DNA of 35,114 nucleotides, taken from positions 1 to 35,114 of the forward strand of contig CAMZAK010000008.1 in NCBI GenBank assembly GCA_947304245.1. Direction: 5' to 3'. Each line of letters opens with the position of its first letter. Position 1 is the first letter of the stretch. Under the pieces are notes generated by a model that was not told where the DNA came from, made no database searches, and was given only the letters and a program-made list of their open reading frames with translations. Of this stretch, positions 23,022-30,728 are shown piece after piece. The translations under genes were made by a program, and so were the position numbers. The stretch is from an uncultured Clostridia bacterium. Its GTDB lineage: Bacteria; Bacillota; Clostridia; Oscillospirales; Ruminococcaceae.

Positions 23022-23705
23022 TTAATTGTTCCAATAACTACCGTTTCTATACATCCTCTTGCTGTTTTCTTGCAATATTTTTAGGTTGTAAAAAACATCT
23101 TTAAAGAAATTTGTTCCAAAAAATATAATAAAGTTAACAATGCTAACAACAATTGCTAAAATTATTTTGTAATCCTGCCTCATTAATGCCACAGCTATGT
23201 GAAATGCAAAATATACTAAATTAATAGCACCAATCCAAATTGTGTTTAACGGAATGAAATAAAACAACAACATCTTCCTGTTTGGGTTAACTGAAGAAAA
23301 AGCAAAAAACAATGTCATGTTTAAAAACCTAACATCAGCAAAACCTGTTAAAAAGCCAACAATAATGTTTAAAATAATTCCTGTTATGTAAAACGTTGTA
23401 AACCTTACTTCTCCAATGCTCACCTCTAAACTTGTTCCTAAAAAATGCAAAAAATATGCCTCAAGACCAACCATAACAATGTTACCGTTAAACGGTAGAA
23501 AAATAAATGTTAATGCTCTCCAATATTGCCCATTTAAAATTAAAATCTTATTGAAATTTAACATGCTCCTTAAAAAAAATCTTCCATTTTGCACTAAAAA
23601 TATTGCATCCACAACATAAACAAAAGACGAAATAACAACAATAATAAACATTAAATTTGGAATTCTAAAAAAACTAAGATGTTTTTCTAGTTTAAACCTT
23701 AGCAT
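23022..23705 (-). CDS. Rhomboid-like membrane protein (probably inactive)
   Basis: About 227 aa from ATG 23705 (GGAAGG eight bases upstream; GTG 23714 is also in frame). About six hydrophobic segments. Motifs GQYWRALTFIFLPF and HFLGTSLEVSIGEVRF match the rhomboid fold, and the stretch RFLNMTLFFAFSSVNP, then FYFIPLNTIWIG resembles rhomboid-like proteins common in clostridia. The G-x-S-x catalytic motif of active rhomboid proteases is not visible, so it is likely a pseudoprotease of unknown role. It begins 14-23 bases after the dapF stop, indicating cotranscription. Confidence 0.8.
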   Translation of the reverse strand: MLRFKLEKHLSFFRIPNLMFIIVVISSFVYVVDAIFLVQNGRFFLRSMLNFNKILILNGQYWRALTFIFLPFNGNIVMVGLEAYFLHFLGTSLEVSIGEVRFTTFYITGIILNIIVGFLTGFADVRFLNMTLFFAFSSVNPNRKMLLFYFIPLNTIWIGAINLVYFAFHIAVALMRQDYKIILAIVVSIVNFIIFFGTNFFKDVFYNLKILQENSKRMYRNGSYWNN

Positions 23706-23728
23706 AGCTCCCACCTTCCTTCATAAAC

Positions 23729-24571
23729 CTAAATTTCAACCTCCCCTGTAAAAACTTTAGTTGCAGGCCCTTTCATAAAAACTCCATCTTCTTCACAGCT
23801 AATTGCCAGCTCTCCTCCTAAAAGCCGCACTAAAACTTCTTCTCCTTTTTTGCAGTAACCATTTTTAACCATAGCAGCAACAACAGCACAAGCTCCCGTG
23901 CCACACGCTAATGTTTCTTTGCTGCCTCTTTCATAAACTCTCATTTCAACTTCACTGCTACTTTTTATTTTAACAAATTCCACATTAACTTCTTCTTTAA
24001 ATAGTTCATTTTTTTCAAATTCTTCTCCCAATTCATTAACATTTAATTTAAAAACATCGTCCACAAAAACAACACAATGCGGGTTACCCATAGAAACACA
24101 TGTTACCTCATAACCCTCTCCGTTAACTTCAATTTTTTTTAAAACAACCTCTTCTTCGCTTGTTTTAAGTGGCATGCTGCTGCTTTTAAAATTAGGTTTT
24201 CCCATGTTAACCTCAACGCTTAAAACCACATTATTTTCAACATTTAACTTTAAAGTTTTAACCCCACTTAAGGTATCTATTTTTAAACTGTTTTTTTTAA
24301 CATACCCTTTTTCATAAATATGCTTTGCAACACATCTTATTGCATTGCCACACATTTTGCCCTGTGTGCCATCTGCATTAAACATCTTCATGTAAGCATC
24401 TGCTTTTTCAGACGGCAAAATTAAAACCAACCCATCTCCTCCAATTCCAAAATGCCTATTGGAAAGTTTTTTTGCAACCTCTTCTTCATTAAACTGAACT
24501 TTTTTTTGCATAAAATCCATATATATGTAGTCGTTCCCACAACCATGCATCTTAATAAATTCAAACTTCAT
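23729..24571 (-). CDS. dapF: Diaminopimelate epimerase
   Basis: Interconverts LL- and meso-diaminopimelate for lysine and peptidoglycan synthesis. Start ATG 24571 (280 aa) is chosen because AAGGAAGG precedes it and MKFEFIKMHGCGNDY is the family N-terminus; ATG 24589 adds six odd residues. Both catalytic Cys are visible: MCGNAIRC (about residue 72) and ACGTGAC (about 223). PSEKADAYMKMFNADG is also conserved. Its presence implies that the organism makes DAP, probably for peptidoglycan. It is first gene of the three-gene group with the rhomboid-like protein and dCMP deaminase. Confidence 0.96.
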   Translation of the reverse strand: MKFEFIKMHGCGNDYIYMDFMQKKVQFNEEEVAKKLSNRHFGIGGDGLVLILPSEKADAYMKMFNADGTQGKMCGNAIRCVAKHIYEKGYVKKNSLKIDTLSGVKTLKLNVENNVVLSVEVNMGKPNFKSSSMPLKTSEEEVVLKKIEVNGEGYEVTCVSMGNPHCVVFVDDVFKLNVNELGEEFEKNELFKEEVNVEFVKIKSSSEVEMRVYERGSKETLACGTGACAVVAAMVKNGYCKKGEEVLVRLLGGELAISCEEDGVFMKGPATKVFTGEVEI

Positions 24572-24659
24572 TCTTTTTCCTTCCTTCATAATCCAATTTT
24601 AAACCATCCTCAAAACTAAAAACAATTAATTTTAAAAAACCACTATTTTTTATATGCTA

Positions 24660-24775
24660 TGCCTTTAATTTCTTTTCTAAAACAAGAAATTTAAAATTCT
24701 AATTGGTTTTTTCACATAAATCTAATATATTTTAATAATAAACCATTTCCATTAGTTTTTCTAGCTCTTTCGTGT
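24660..24775 (-). pseudogene. Relic of serS in the serS-dapF gap
   Basis: On the - strand this gap reads ERARKTNGNGLLL, matching ESARKTSGNGFYYL of SerRS (25610-25660). After a short space, it has a segment aligned with IKNSSYSPCFRKEVGAHGIE (25300-25360), here with stops. The order is the same as in serS, with the intervening ~250 bp deleted. This is an old decayed tandem copy. The rest of 24590-24824 shows nothing. Confidence 0.7.
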
Positions 24776-24824
24776 TTTGTTTTCATAAATTTTTAACACA
24801 ACCCTAAAAACAAAGGTTTATTAC

Positions 24825-26111
24825 TTATTTTAAAACAGGTGTTAATTTTTCTAGCCCTCCCATATATTTTTGTAATGGTTCTGGAATTAAAACTGTTTTG
24901 TCTTTACAATAATTGTTCTCTAAAAAAGCAATAAGCATTCTAGGAGGAGCAACTAATGTGTTGTTTAAAGTGTGCGCAAAATATTTTTCATCTTTGTTTT
25001 TAACCCTAATTTTAAGCCTTCTAGCTTGAGCATCCCCCAAATTAGAACAACTCCCAACTTCAAAAAACTTCTTCTGCCTAGGAGACCATGCTTCAACATC
25101 TATGCTTTTAACCTTTAAATCTGCTAAATCTCCAGAACAGCACTCTAACGTTCTAACCGGAATTTTTAAAGAAACAAAAAAGTCTACTGTGTTTTTTAAA
25201 ATCTCAAAAAAATATTTCATGCTGTCTTGCGGTTTACAAATAACAATCATCTCCTGCTTTTCAAACTGATGAATCCTGTAAACCCCTCTTTCTTCTATGC
25301 CGTGCGCTCCAACCTCTTTTCTAAAACAAGGAGAATAACTAGAATTTTTAATTGGAAGCTCCTCTTCTTTAATTATTGTGTTAACATATCTCCCAATCAT
25401 TGAATGTTCACTTGTTCCTATTAAATATAAATCTTCACCTTCAATTTTGTACATCATGTTTTGCATCTCTTCAAAACTCATAACCCCATCAACGATTTCT
25501 TTATGAATCATGTATGGCGGGATGAAATATATAAATCCTTTTTCTATTATAAAATCTCTTGCATAACTTAAAATTGCAGAATGAAGCCTTGCAATGTCTC
25601 CGCATAAATAATAAAAACCATTTCCGCTTGTTTTTCTAGCGCTTTCAATGTCCACCCCACTAAACTGCTGCATAATGTCTATGTGGTATGGTATTTCATA
25701 ATCTTTTTCTTCTGGTTTTAAAAACCTTTCAATTTCCACGTTCTCGCTGTCATCTTTCCCAATGGGAACTGTGGAATCTATTATGTTAGGAATTAGCATA
25801 AGCTTTTTTGTTGTTTTTTCTTTTAGCTCTCTTTCTTCTTCCTGCAAACTTTCAAGTTCTTGTTTGCTTTTTAAAACTTCACTTTTTAATTCTTCTGCTT
25901 TTTCTTTGTTTTCTTTAATGTGTTTAGAAATTTCTTTACTTGTTTTGTTAATTTTTGCTCTTAGTTCATCACATTTGCCCTTAACTGAACAAAACTCATC
26001 ATAACTTTTAATTACCTCTTCAACTAGAGGAATTTTTTCATCTTGAAACTTCTTTTTTAGGTTTTCTATTACAGCTTCTTTATTGTTTTTAACAAATTTT
26101 ATGTCTAACAT
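24825..26111 (-). CDS. serS: Seryl-tRNA synthetase
   Basis: Class II synthetase charging tRNA-Ser (and tRNA-Sec if present); 428 aa, normal length. AAAAGGAG lies before ATG 26111. Residues ~30-110 are the long tRNA-binding coiled-coil arm (Lys/Glu-rich). The catalytic core has motif 2 CFRKEVGAHGIEERGVYRIHQF and motif 3 NNTLVAPPRMLIAFLEN. The serine-binding loop reads GTSEHSM instead of the more common TAEVP, a variant form. No T-box leader is seen in the 146 bases upstream. A decayed copy of part of this gene follows it. Confidence 0.97.
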   Translation of the reverse strand: MLDIKFVKNNKEAVIENLKKKFQDEKIPLVEEVIKSYDEFCSVKGKCDELRAKINKTSKEISKHIKENKEKAEELKSEVLKSKQELESLQEEERELKEKTTKKLMLIPNIIDSTVPIGKDDSENVEIERFLKPEEKDYEIPYHIDIMQQFSGVDIESARKTSGNGFYYLCGDIARLHSAILSYARDFIIEKGFIYFIPPYMIHKEIVDGVMSFEEMQNMMYKIEGEDLYLIGTSEHSMIGRYVNTIIKEEELPIKNSSYSPCFRKEVGAHGIEERGVYRIHQFEKQEMIVICKPQDSMKYFFEILKNTVDFFVSLKIPVRTLECCSGDLADLKVKSIDVEAWSPRQKKFFEVGSCSNLGDAQARRLKIRVKNKDEKYFAHTLNNTLVAPPRMLIAFLENNYCKDKTVLIPEPLQKYMGGLEKLTPVLK

Positions 26112-26257
26112 TTAACTTCTCCTTTTAATTTGTTCCTCATTAATGTTTAAAATTATAAATTAACACAATATTAAATTTAATAAACCAACTAATTACGTTA
26201 ACTTTAAACTATTTTTTTGTTTTTTCTTAGTTCATAACATTTACATTTAAAACGCCT

Positions 26258-27112
26258 CTAACTTCTCAAACTTTTTAAACTGTTTGCCATGAACATTAAC
26301 TCGTCTCTATTGTAAAAATCTATTGTTATTCTTCCTTTTTCTCCCGAAATCATTTTAATTATAACCTTCCTTTTAAGCTCTTCTTGCAATTTTTTTTCGA
26401 ATTCTTTAAATATGTGCTCCTTTTCTTGTTTGTTTGTTTTTTTGCTCTCATCTCTTTTAAAACTAGCAATCTTCTCAATATCTCGCACACTAATTCCTTT
26501 TTCAACAACCTCAACTGCCATTCTTTTAACCTCTTCTTCGTCTTTTAAAGAAAGCAGGGCTCTTGCATGGCCGGAACTTAAATTCCCTTTTTTAATTTCT
26601 TCAATAACCTCTTGCGGTAGGTTTAAAAGCCTAATTGTGTTTGTAACATAACTGCGAGATCTCCCAACTTTTTTTGCAACCTCTTCCTGCGTTAAACCAT
26701 ACTTCTTAATTAAATTTAAAAAACCTTTAGCTTCTTCCACAGGGTTTAAATCTTCCCTTTGCAGGTTTTCAATTAAAGCTATTTCTGTTACATTTCTCTC
26801 TTCCATGTTTTTAACAATAACGGGGACTTCTTTTAGCCCAACCATTTTTGCCGCTCTAAACCGTCTCTCTCCCGCAATTATCTGGTATTCATCTTCTTTT
26901 AATTCTCTAACTAAAATAGGCTGAATAATTCCATTGTTTTTTATGGATTCTGCTAATATTTTTAGTTTTTCATCGTTAAAATCTTGCCTTGGTTGCTCTT
27001 TGTTAGGTTTAATTTTAGAAACATCTAAAAAGAAAATTTCTTTATTGTTAATTTTAAAGTTTTCTTCAAATAATGCTTCCAAACCTTTCCCTAAACCACT
27101 CTTTTTAAACAT
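26258..27112 (-). CDS. parB: Chromosome-partitioning protein ParB (Spo0J)
   Basis: CTP-dependent DNA clamp that loads at parS and works with ParA in chromosome segregation. 284 aa. N-terminal KKSGLGKGLEALF is the usual start; the CTP-binding boxes are QPRQDF and GERRFRAAKMVG; ENLQREDLNPVEEA follows; helix-turn-helix LTQEEVAKKVGRSRSYVTNTIRLL is near residues 125-150. The C-terminal dimerisation domain is ordinary. It starts 24 bases after the parA stop, so the two form an operon. Confidence 0.96.
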   Translation of the reverse strand: MFKKSGLGKGLEALFEENFKINNKEIFFLDVSKIKPNKEQPRQDFNDEKLKILAESIKNNGIIQPILVRELKEDEYQIIAGERRFRAAKMVGLKEVPVIVKNMEERNVTEIALIENLQREDLNPVEEAKGFLNLIKKYGLTQEEVAKKVGRSRSYVTNTIRLLNLPQEVIEEIKKGNLSSGHARALLSLKDEEEVKRMAVEVVEKGISVRDIEKIASFKRDESKKTNKQEKEHIFKEFEKKLQEELKRKVIIKMISGEKGRITIDFYNRDELMFMANSLKSLRS

Positions 27113-27136
27113 TAAAACATCTCTTCTTTCTTTAGT

Positions 27137-27907
27137 TTATTCTGCTGTTTTAATAACCTCTTTAGCTAAACTTTCATAGGCCAAACACCCTTTTGAAGTT
27201 TTGTCGTAATATGAAATAGGCTCTCCGTAACTGGGCGCTTCCGAAAGCTTAACATTTTTAGGAATAACTGTTTTATAAATATTCTTAGAGAAAAATTTTT
27301 TTATTTCTCCCACAACCTGCATGGTTAGTTTTAGTCTTCCATCATACATTGTAAGCAAAACCCCGGAAATTTTTAATTCTTTGTTGTAATGCTCTCTAAC
27401 CTGCCTCATAGTTAAAATTAACTGAGATAACCCCTCCAAAGCAAAATATTCACACTGAAGCGGAATAATAACACTTGTGCTTGCTGTTAAAGCGTTTAAA
27501 GTTAATATGCCTAAAGATGGCGGGCAATCTATTAAAATTAAATCGTAGTTTTCTTTAACTTTTTCCACCGCTTGCTTTAAAAGAAACGTTCTGTTTTTTA
27601 TGCTAATCATTTCCACTTCTGCTCCTGCTAACTCCACATTAGAAGGAATGAAATCTATGTTTTTAAACTTTGTTTTTATAATAACATCTTCGGCTTCTAT
27701 TTTGTTAATTAAAACATCGTAAATTGAATTCTTAATCTCTTTTTTAGAAATACCCATCCCACTTGTGGAATTGCCTTGTGGGTCTAGGTCTATTAATAAA
27801 ATTTTCTTACCTTCTAACCCTAATGCAGCTGTTAAGTTTATGGATGTTGTTGTTTTGCCCACTCCCCCTTTCTGATTAACAATAGAAATTATTCTGGTTT
27901 TTTGCAC
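27137..27907 (-). CDS. parA: Chromosome-partitioning ATPase ParA (Soj)
   Basis: Deviant Walker ATPase partner of ParB. 256 aa, GTG start with AAGGAAG upstream. KGGVGKTT (residues 13-20) is the deviant Walker A; DLDPQGN and DCPPSLG are the other nucleotide-site motifs. First gene of parA-parB. Confidence 0.96.
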   Translation of the reverse strand: MQKTRIISIVNQKGGVGKTTTSINLTAALGLEGKKILLIDLDPQGNSTSGMGISKKEIKNSIYDVLINKIEAEDVIIKTKFKNIDFIPSNVELAGAEVEMISIKNRTFLLKQAVEKVKENYDLILIDCPPSLGILTLNALTASTSVIIPLQCEYFALEGLSQLILTMRQVREHYNKELKISGVLLTMYDGRLKLTMQVVGEIKKFFSKNIYKTVIPKNVKLSEAPSYGEPISYYDKTSKGCLAYESLAKEVIKTAE

Positions 27908-27954
27908 AACAGCACACTTCCTTATATCTCACTATATTTTATTTTCACTGTTTT

Positions 27955-27982
27955 ATTTTAACATATATTTTTTCTAATGCAA
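27955..27982 (-). promoter_or_regulatory. Probable parAB promoter
   Basis: On the - strand TTGCAT (27977-27982), 16 bp, TAAAAT (27955-27960), 48 bases before the parA start. Confidence 0.6.
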
Positions 27983-28000
27983 CTAAAATGTAGAATAAGA

Positions 28001-28016
28001 TGTTTCATGTGAAACA
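28001..28016. promoter_or_regulatory. parS site
   Basis: TGTTTCATGTGAAACA differs from the classical TGTTTCACGTGAAACA only at the centre. It lies in a larger inverted repeat (27994-28023): AATAAGATGTTTCA and TGAAACATCTTATT separated by TG. It sits about 20 bases upstream of the parAB promoter, so ParB bound here could also repress parAB. Confidence 0.9.
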
Positions 28017-28140
28017 TCTTATTTGTTTTATTATGTTGAATTTTGTTTTTCTTGTTGTTTTTATGATGAATTATAAACTATGATTATAAATATAATTATA
28101 CCTTTTACTTTTAAAGGTGAAAATAATTTAAATTAAAGAT

Positions 28141-28184
28141 AAAAATAATTTAAAAATAATTTAAAAATAATTTAAAAATAATTA
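28141..28184. repeat. Four 11-bp A/T repeats next to parS
   Basis: AAAAATAATTT repeated four times without gaps (last unit ends TTA). A-tracts recur about every helical turn, so the DNA is probably bent. The remainder of the noc-parA gap (27908-28300) holds the parS site, the parAB promoter and no gene. Confidence 0.85.
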
Positions 28185-28300
28185 CAAATATTTTTTAAAA
28201 AACAAAAACTGAAGAAATGTTGTTAAAAATTTTTTTAAATTTTAATAAATTTAACTTACGAATTCATTAAATACAAATAAAACCAAATTTTCATAGAAAG

Positions 28301-29119
28301 TCAACTCTTTTTTGGTTTGTTAGGAATTTTAACAACATATTTTATGTAATTTTCTTCTTCCTTTTTTTGAACCCTTGCCATAATTCCTGCTTTTCTCATG
28401 TTTTTAACTGCAGAATCTATGGTGTTAAAAAAAATTCTAACATCTTTAATTATGGGTATGAACTTTTTCTTTGGCTTTGCTGGTTTTTTCTCAAGATGTT
28501 CATCAATTAAGTCTTCGGTTTGATTAACATTCAGTTTCCTGTTAATTATGATCTCTAAAATTTCATTAATTTCTTCATCTTTTTGTAATTTTAAAAGAGC
28601 TCTAGCATGCCGTTCAGTTAAATTGTTAGACAGGATTTTTGCTTTTTGTTCATCTGAAAACTTTAAAAGTCTTAACTTATTTGCAATTGTGGACTGTGCT
28701 TTTCCAAGTTTTACAGCAACTTCATCCTGCGTTAGCTTCCATTTTTCAATTAATTTGCTTATGGCTAAAGATTCCTCAAAAAAATTTAAGTTTTTTCTCT
28801 GCAAATTTTCAATAAGAGCAAAAATTGCGGATTGTTCTTCATCTGTTTTTAAAACAATGCATGGCACATCTTTATTTCCCGCCAACTTTGCAGCTTTTAG
28901 CCTGCGCTCACCAGAAACCAACTCATATTCATTGTTTAAATTAACTCTAACAGTAATTGGTTGCAAGATTCCGTTATATTTTATGCTGTCTGCTAAATTT
29001 TTTAAGTCTTCAGTGGAAAATATAACTCTCGGTTGAGATGGGTTTTTTTTAATAATATCAACCGGAAGCAAAACAACGTTACTAATAACTCTTTCTTTTT
29101 CCTTTGTAAAAAATCCCAT
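28301..29119 (-). CDS. noc: ParB-family nucleoid occlusion protein (Noc-like)
   Basis: 272 aa, AGAGGAG before the ATG. ParB/Noc fold with QPRVIF, GERRLKAAKLAG (CTP site), ENLQRKNLNFFEE (Noc-type variant), and helix-turn-helix LTQDEVAVKLGKAQSTIANKLRLL. The C-terminus IRIFFNTIDS-like segment matches clostridial members. Position between rsmG and parA is the usual place of noc, which protects the nucleoid from division in Bacillus. No Noc binding site was seen, and a second ParB role cannot be excluded. Confidence 0.88.
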   Translation of the reverse strand: MGFFTKEKERVISNVVLLPVDIIKKNPSQPRVIFSTEDLKNLADSIKYNGILQPITVRVNLNNEYELVSGERRLKAAKLAGNKDVPCIVLKTDEEQSAIFALIENLQRKNLNFFEESLAISKLIEKWKLTQDEVAVKLGKAQSTIANKLRLLKFSDEQKAKILSNNLTERHARALLKLQKDEEINEILEIIINRKLNVNQTEDLIDEHLEKKPAKPKKKFIPIIKDVRIFFNTIDSAVKNMRKAGIMARVQKKEEENYIKYVVKIPNKPKKS

Positions 29120-29234
29120 AACTTTTACTCCTCTTTTAAATTTGAAATACCTAAAAAAATTATAACAAAAGAAAAATAAATTTACCAGAATTTTTTATCG
29201 CAGTATTCGATTAACTATAACAAAAAACAATTTA

Positions 29235-29999
29235 TTAAATTGGAGATTTTAAGATTTGAGAAAAACTTCTAGGATATTTACTCGAAGTTTGCGATATTTT
29301 TTTTATTAAAATTAAAACTCTAGTGGCTTCATCAGCTAAATTAAACTTTTTAACCTCTTTAATTTTGCATCCGAGCTTTTTTATTGTTGTTTTTGCCAAA
29401 TTTAGTTCTTCTAAATAATTTGGCCCTTTTAAAGCAACAAAAAATCCATTAAGTTTAACGAAAGGCAAAGAGAGTTCACATAAAACATTTAACCTAGAAA
29501 CCGCTCTTGCTGTTACTAAATTAAACTTTTCTCTGAATTTTTCTTCTTTTGCTGCCTCTTCTGCCCTTTTGTGAAAAGCAGTAATATTTAAATTTAATTT
29601 TTCCTTAACAATATTTAAAAAATCCACCCTTTTTTTTAGAGAATCTATTTGTGTGATTTCTAAAAAACTGCAAACAATTGCAATAGGGGTTGAAGGGAAG
29701 CCGGCTCCCGCACCAATGTCTAGCATTTTAAAGCCTTCTTTGGGTTTTACTACTTTTAAAACTAGTAAGCTATCTAGAATGTGTTTTAAAACAATTTCTT
29801 CAAAATTTAAAATTTTAGTTAAATTAAACTTTTTATTGTAATAAAGCATAATTTGTAAAAATTTAATTAGTTTAGAAGATTGTTCTTTTGTTAAAACAAA
29901 ACCTTCTCTTTCTAGTTCTTGTTTTAAATAATTTTCAAATTCTTCTTTTGTTGTTAAATTTAAATTTGTTTTAAAAAGATCGTTAAAATTTTCTTCCAC
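29235..29999 (-). CDS. rsmG: 16S rRNA (guanine527-N7) methyltransferase
   Basis: Methylates G527 of 16S rRNA with S-adenosylmethionine. 254 aa, GTG start preceded by AAGAGG. SAM-binding motif MLDIGAGAGFPSTPIAI near residues 92-108; VTARAVSRL and ALKGPN are conserved; the C-terminus KYPRSFSQILKSPI is the family's YPR ending. Its 5' end and upstream region are repeated in tandem (30090-30221). Confidence 0.96.
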   Translation of the reverse strand: MEENFNDLFKTNLNLTTKEEFENYLKQELEREGFVLTKEQSSKLIKFLQIMLYYNKKFNLTKILNFEEIVLKHILDSLLVLKVVKPKEGFKMLDIGAGAGFPSTPIAIVCSFLEITQIDSLKKRVDFLNIVKEKLNLNITAFHKRAEEAAKEEKFREKFNLVTARAVSRLNVLCELSLPFVKLNGFFVALKGPNYLEELNLAKTTIKKLGCKIKEVKKFNLADEATRVLILIKKISQTSSKYPRSFSQILKSPI

Positions 30000-30089
30000 C
30001 TTTTACCTCTTACTAAACTTGTTTTTTCAATAATTTAATTAAATAAAAAAATTTTTCTTTATTTGAGTCATGATATTTAAAGTTCAATT

Positions 30090-30221
30090 TTAAAATTTTT
30101 TCCTAAATATAATTCTAACAAAACCTTCTCTTTCTAGTTCTTGTTTTAAATAATTTTCAAATTCTTCTTTTGTTGTTAAATTTAAATTTGTTTTAAAAAG
30201 ATCGTTAAAATTTTCTTTCAC
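30090..30221 (-). pseudogene. Tandem copy of the rsmG 5' end
   Basis: The DNA at about 30117-30290 repeats 29895-30060 with a period of 222 bp. GTG start (30221) and AAGAGG site are intact, giving a 43-codon frame identical to the first ~36 residues of RsmG apart from one change, followed by junk and TAA. It could be translated but is unlikely to be functional. Confidence 0.85.
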
Positions 30222-30364
30222 AGTTTACCTCTTACTAAACTTGTTTTTTCAAAACTTTAATTAAATAAAAAATTTTTCTTTAAGTTTTAGCTTACTGCAA
30301 CAATTTCTAGTTATTTTTTAATTTATTTTACCTATATTTTTTATTTTTTATAGTTTCAACATAA

Positions 30365-30600
30365 GCTTTTAGCACAAAATCTATAAAAACTTTTTCATCA
30401 ATAATCTCTAGCAAAACTAATTTTTATCTTTAAGTTTCTAATCTTTTAAAAACTTTGAAAAATCTATCTGCAATTTTAATTGCATTTTTTCAGCTTAGCC
30501 TCGAAACTCCTAACCCTGCTAGTGCTAAAACTGTTACTATTGCTGCAATACTGTTTTTTAAAATTTTTCACTCATTTCTATTAAAATCATATAAAAAAAC
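30365..30600 (-). pseudogene. Collapsed mnmE relic (5' and 3' ends only)
   Basis: 30430-30600 aligns with the first ~45 codons and upstream region of mnmE (AAIVTVLALAGLGVSRLS sense, with a stop), and 30365-30425 aligns with the last ~20 codons of mnmE. The middle ~1.1 kb is deleted. An old copy between mnmE and rsmG. Confidence 0.7.
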
Positions 30601-30647
30601 ATTGTTTTAAAACCAGGCTAGCTAAATGTTTACTATTTTAATTATTG

Positions 30648-30710
30648 AAAAAATTCTTAAAGCTTACTCCAATTTTTATAGTCTTATTTTGTTTAATTTT
30701 TCTCTTGTTA
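30648..30710 (-). pseudogene. Relic of the mnmG 3' end
   Basis: Aligns with mnmG at about 32648-32706 (shared run AGAGAAAAATTAAACAAAAT, then diverged GGAGTAAGCTTTAAGAATT for GGGGCAGGCTTCAAGAATT). It lies just after the mnmE stop, i.e. where mnmG normally follows mnmE. Confidence 0.7.
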
Positions 30711-30728
30711 ATTATAACTTTTTTAATA

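Noticed and set aside
26112..26257. T-box leader before serS
   Set aside because: No T-box sequence, specifier stem or terminator hairpin could be found in the 146-base gap.
27908..28300. Replication origin
   Set aside because: A/T repeats and parS are present, but no cluster of DnaA boxes was seen and dnaA/dnaN are not in the window.
28548..29036. 162-codon + strand frame opposite noc
   Set aside because: Antisense shadow of a well-recognised ParB-family gene; no family resemblance and no ribosome binding site.
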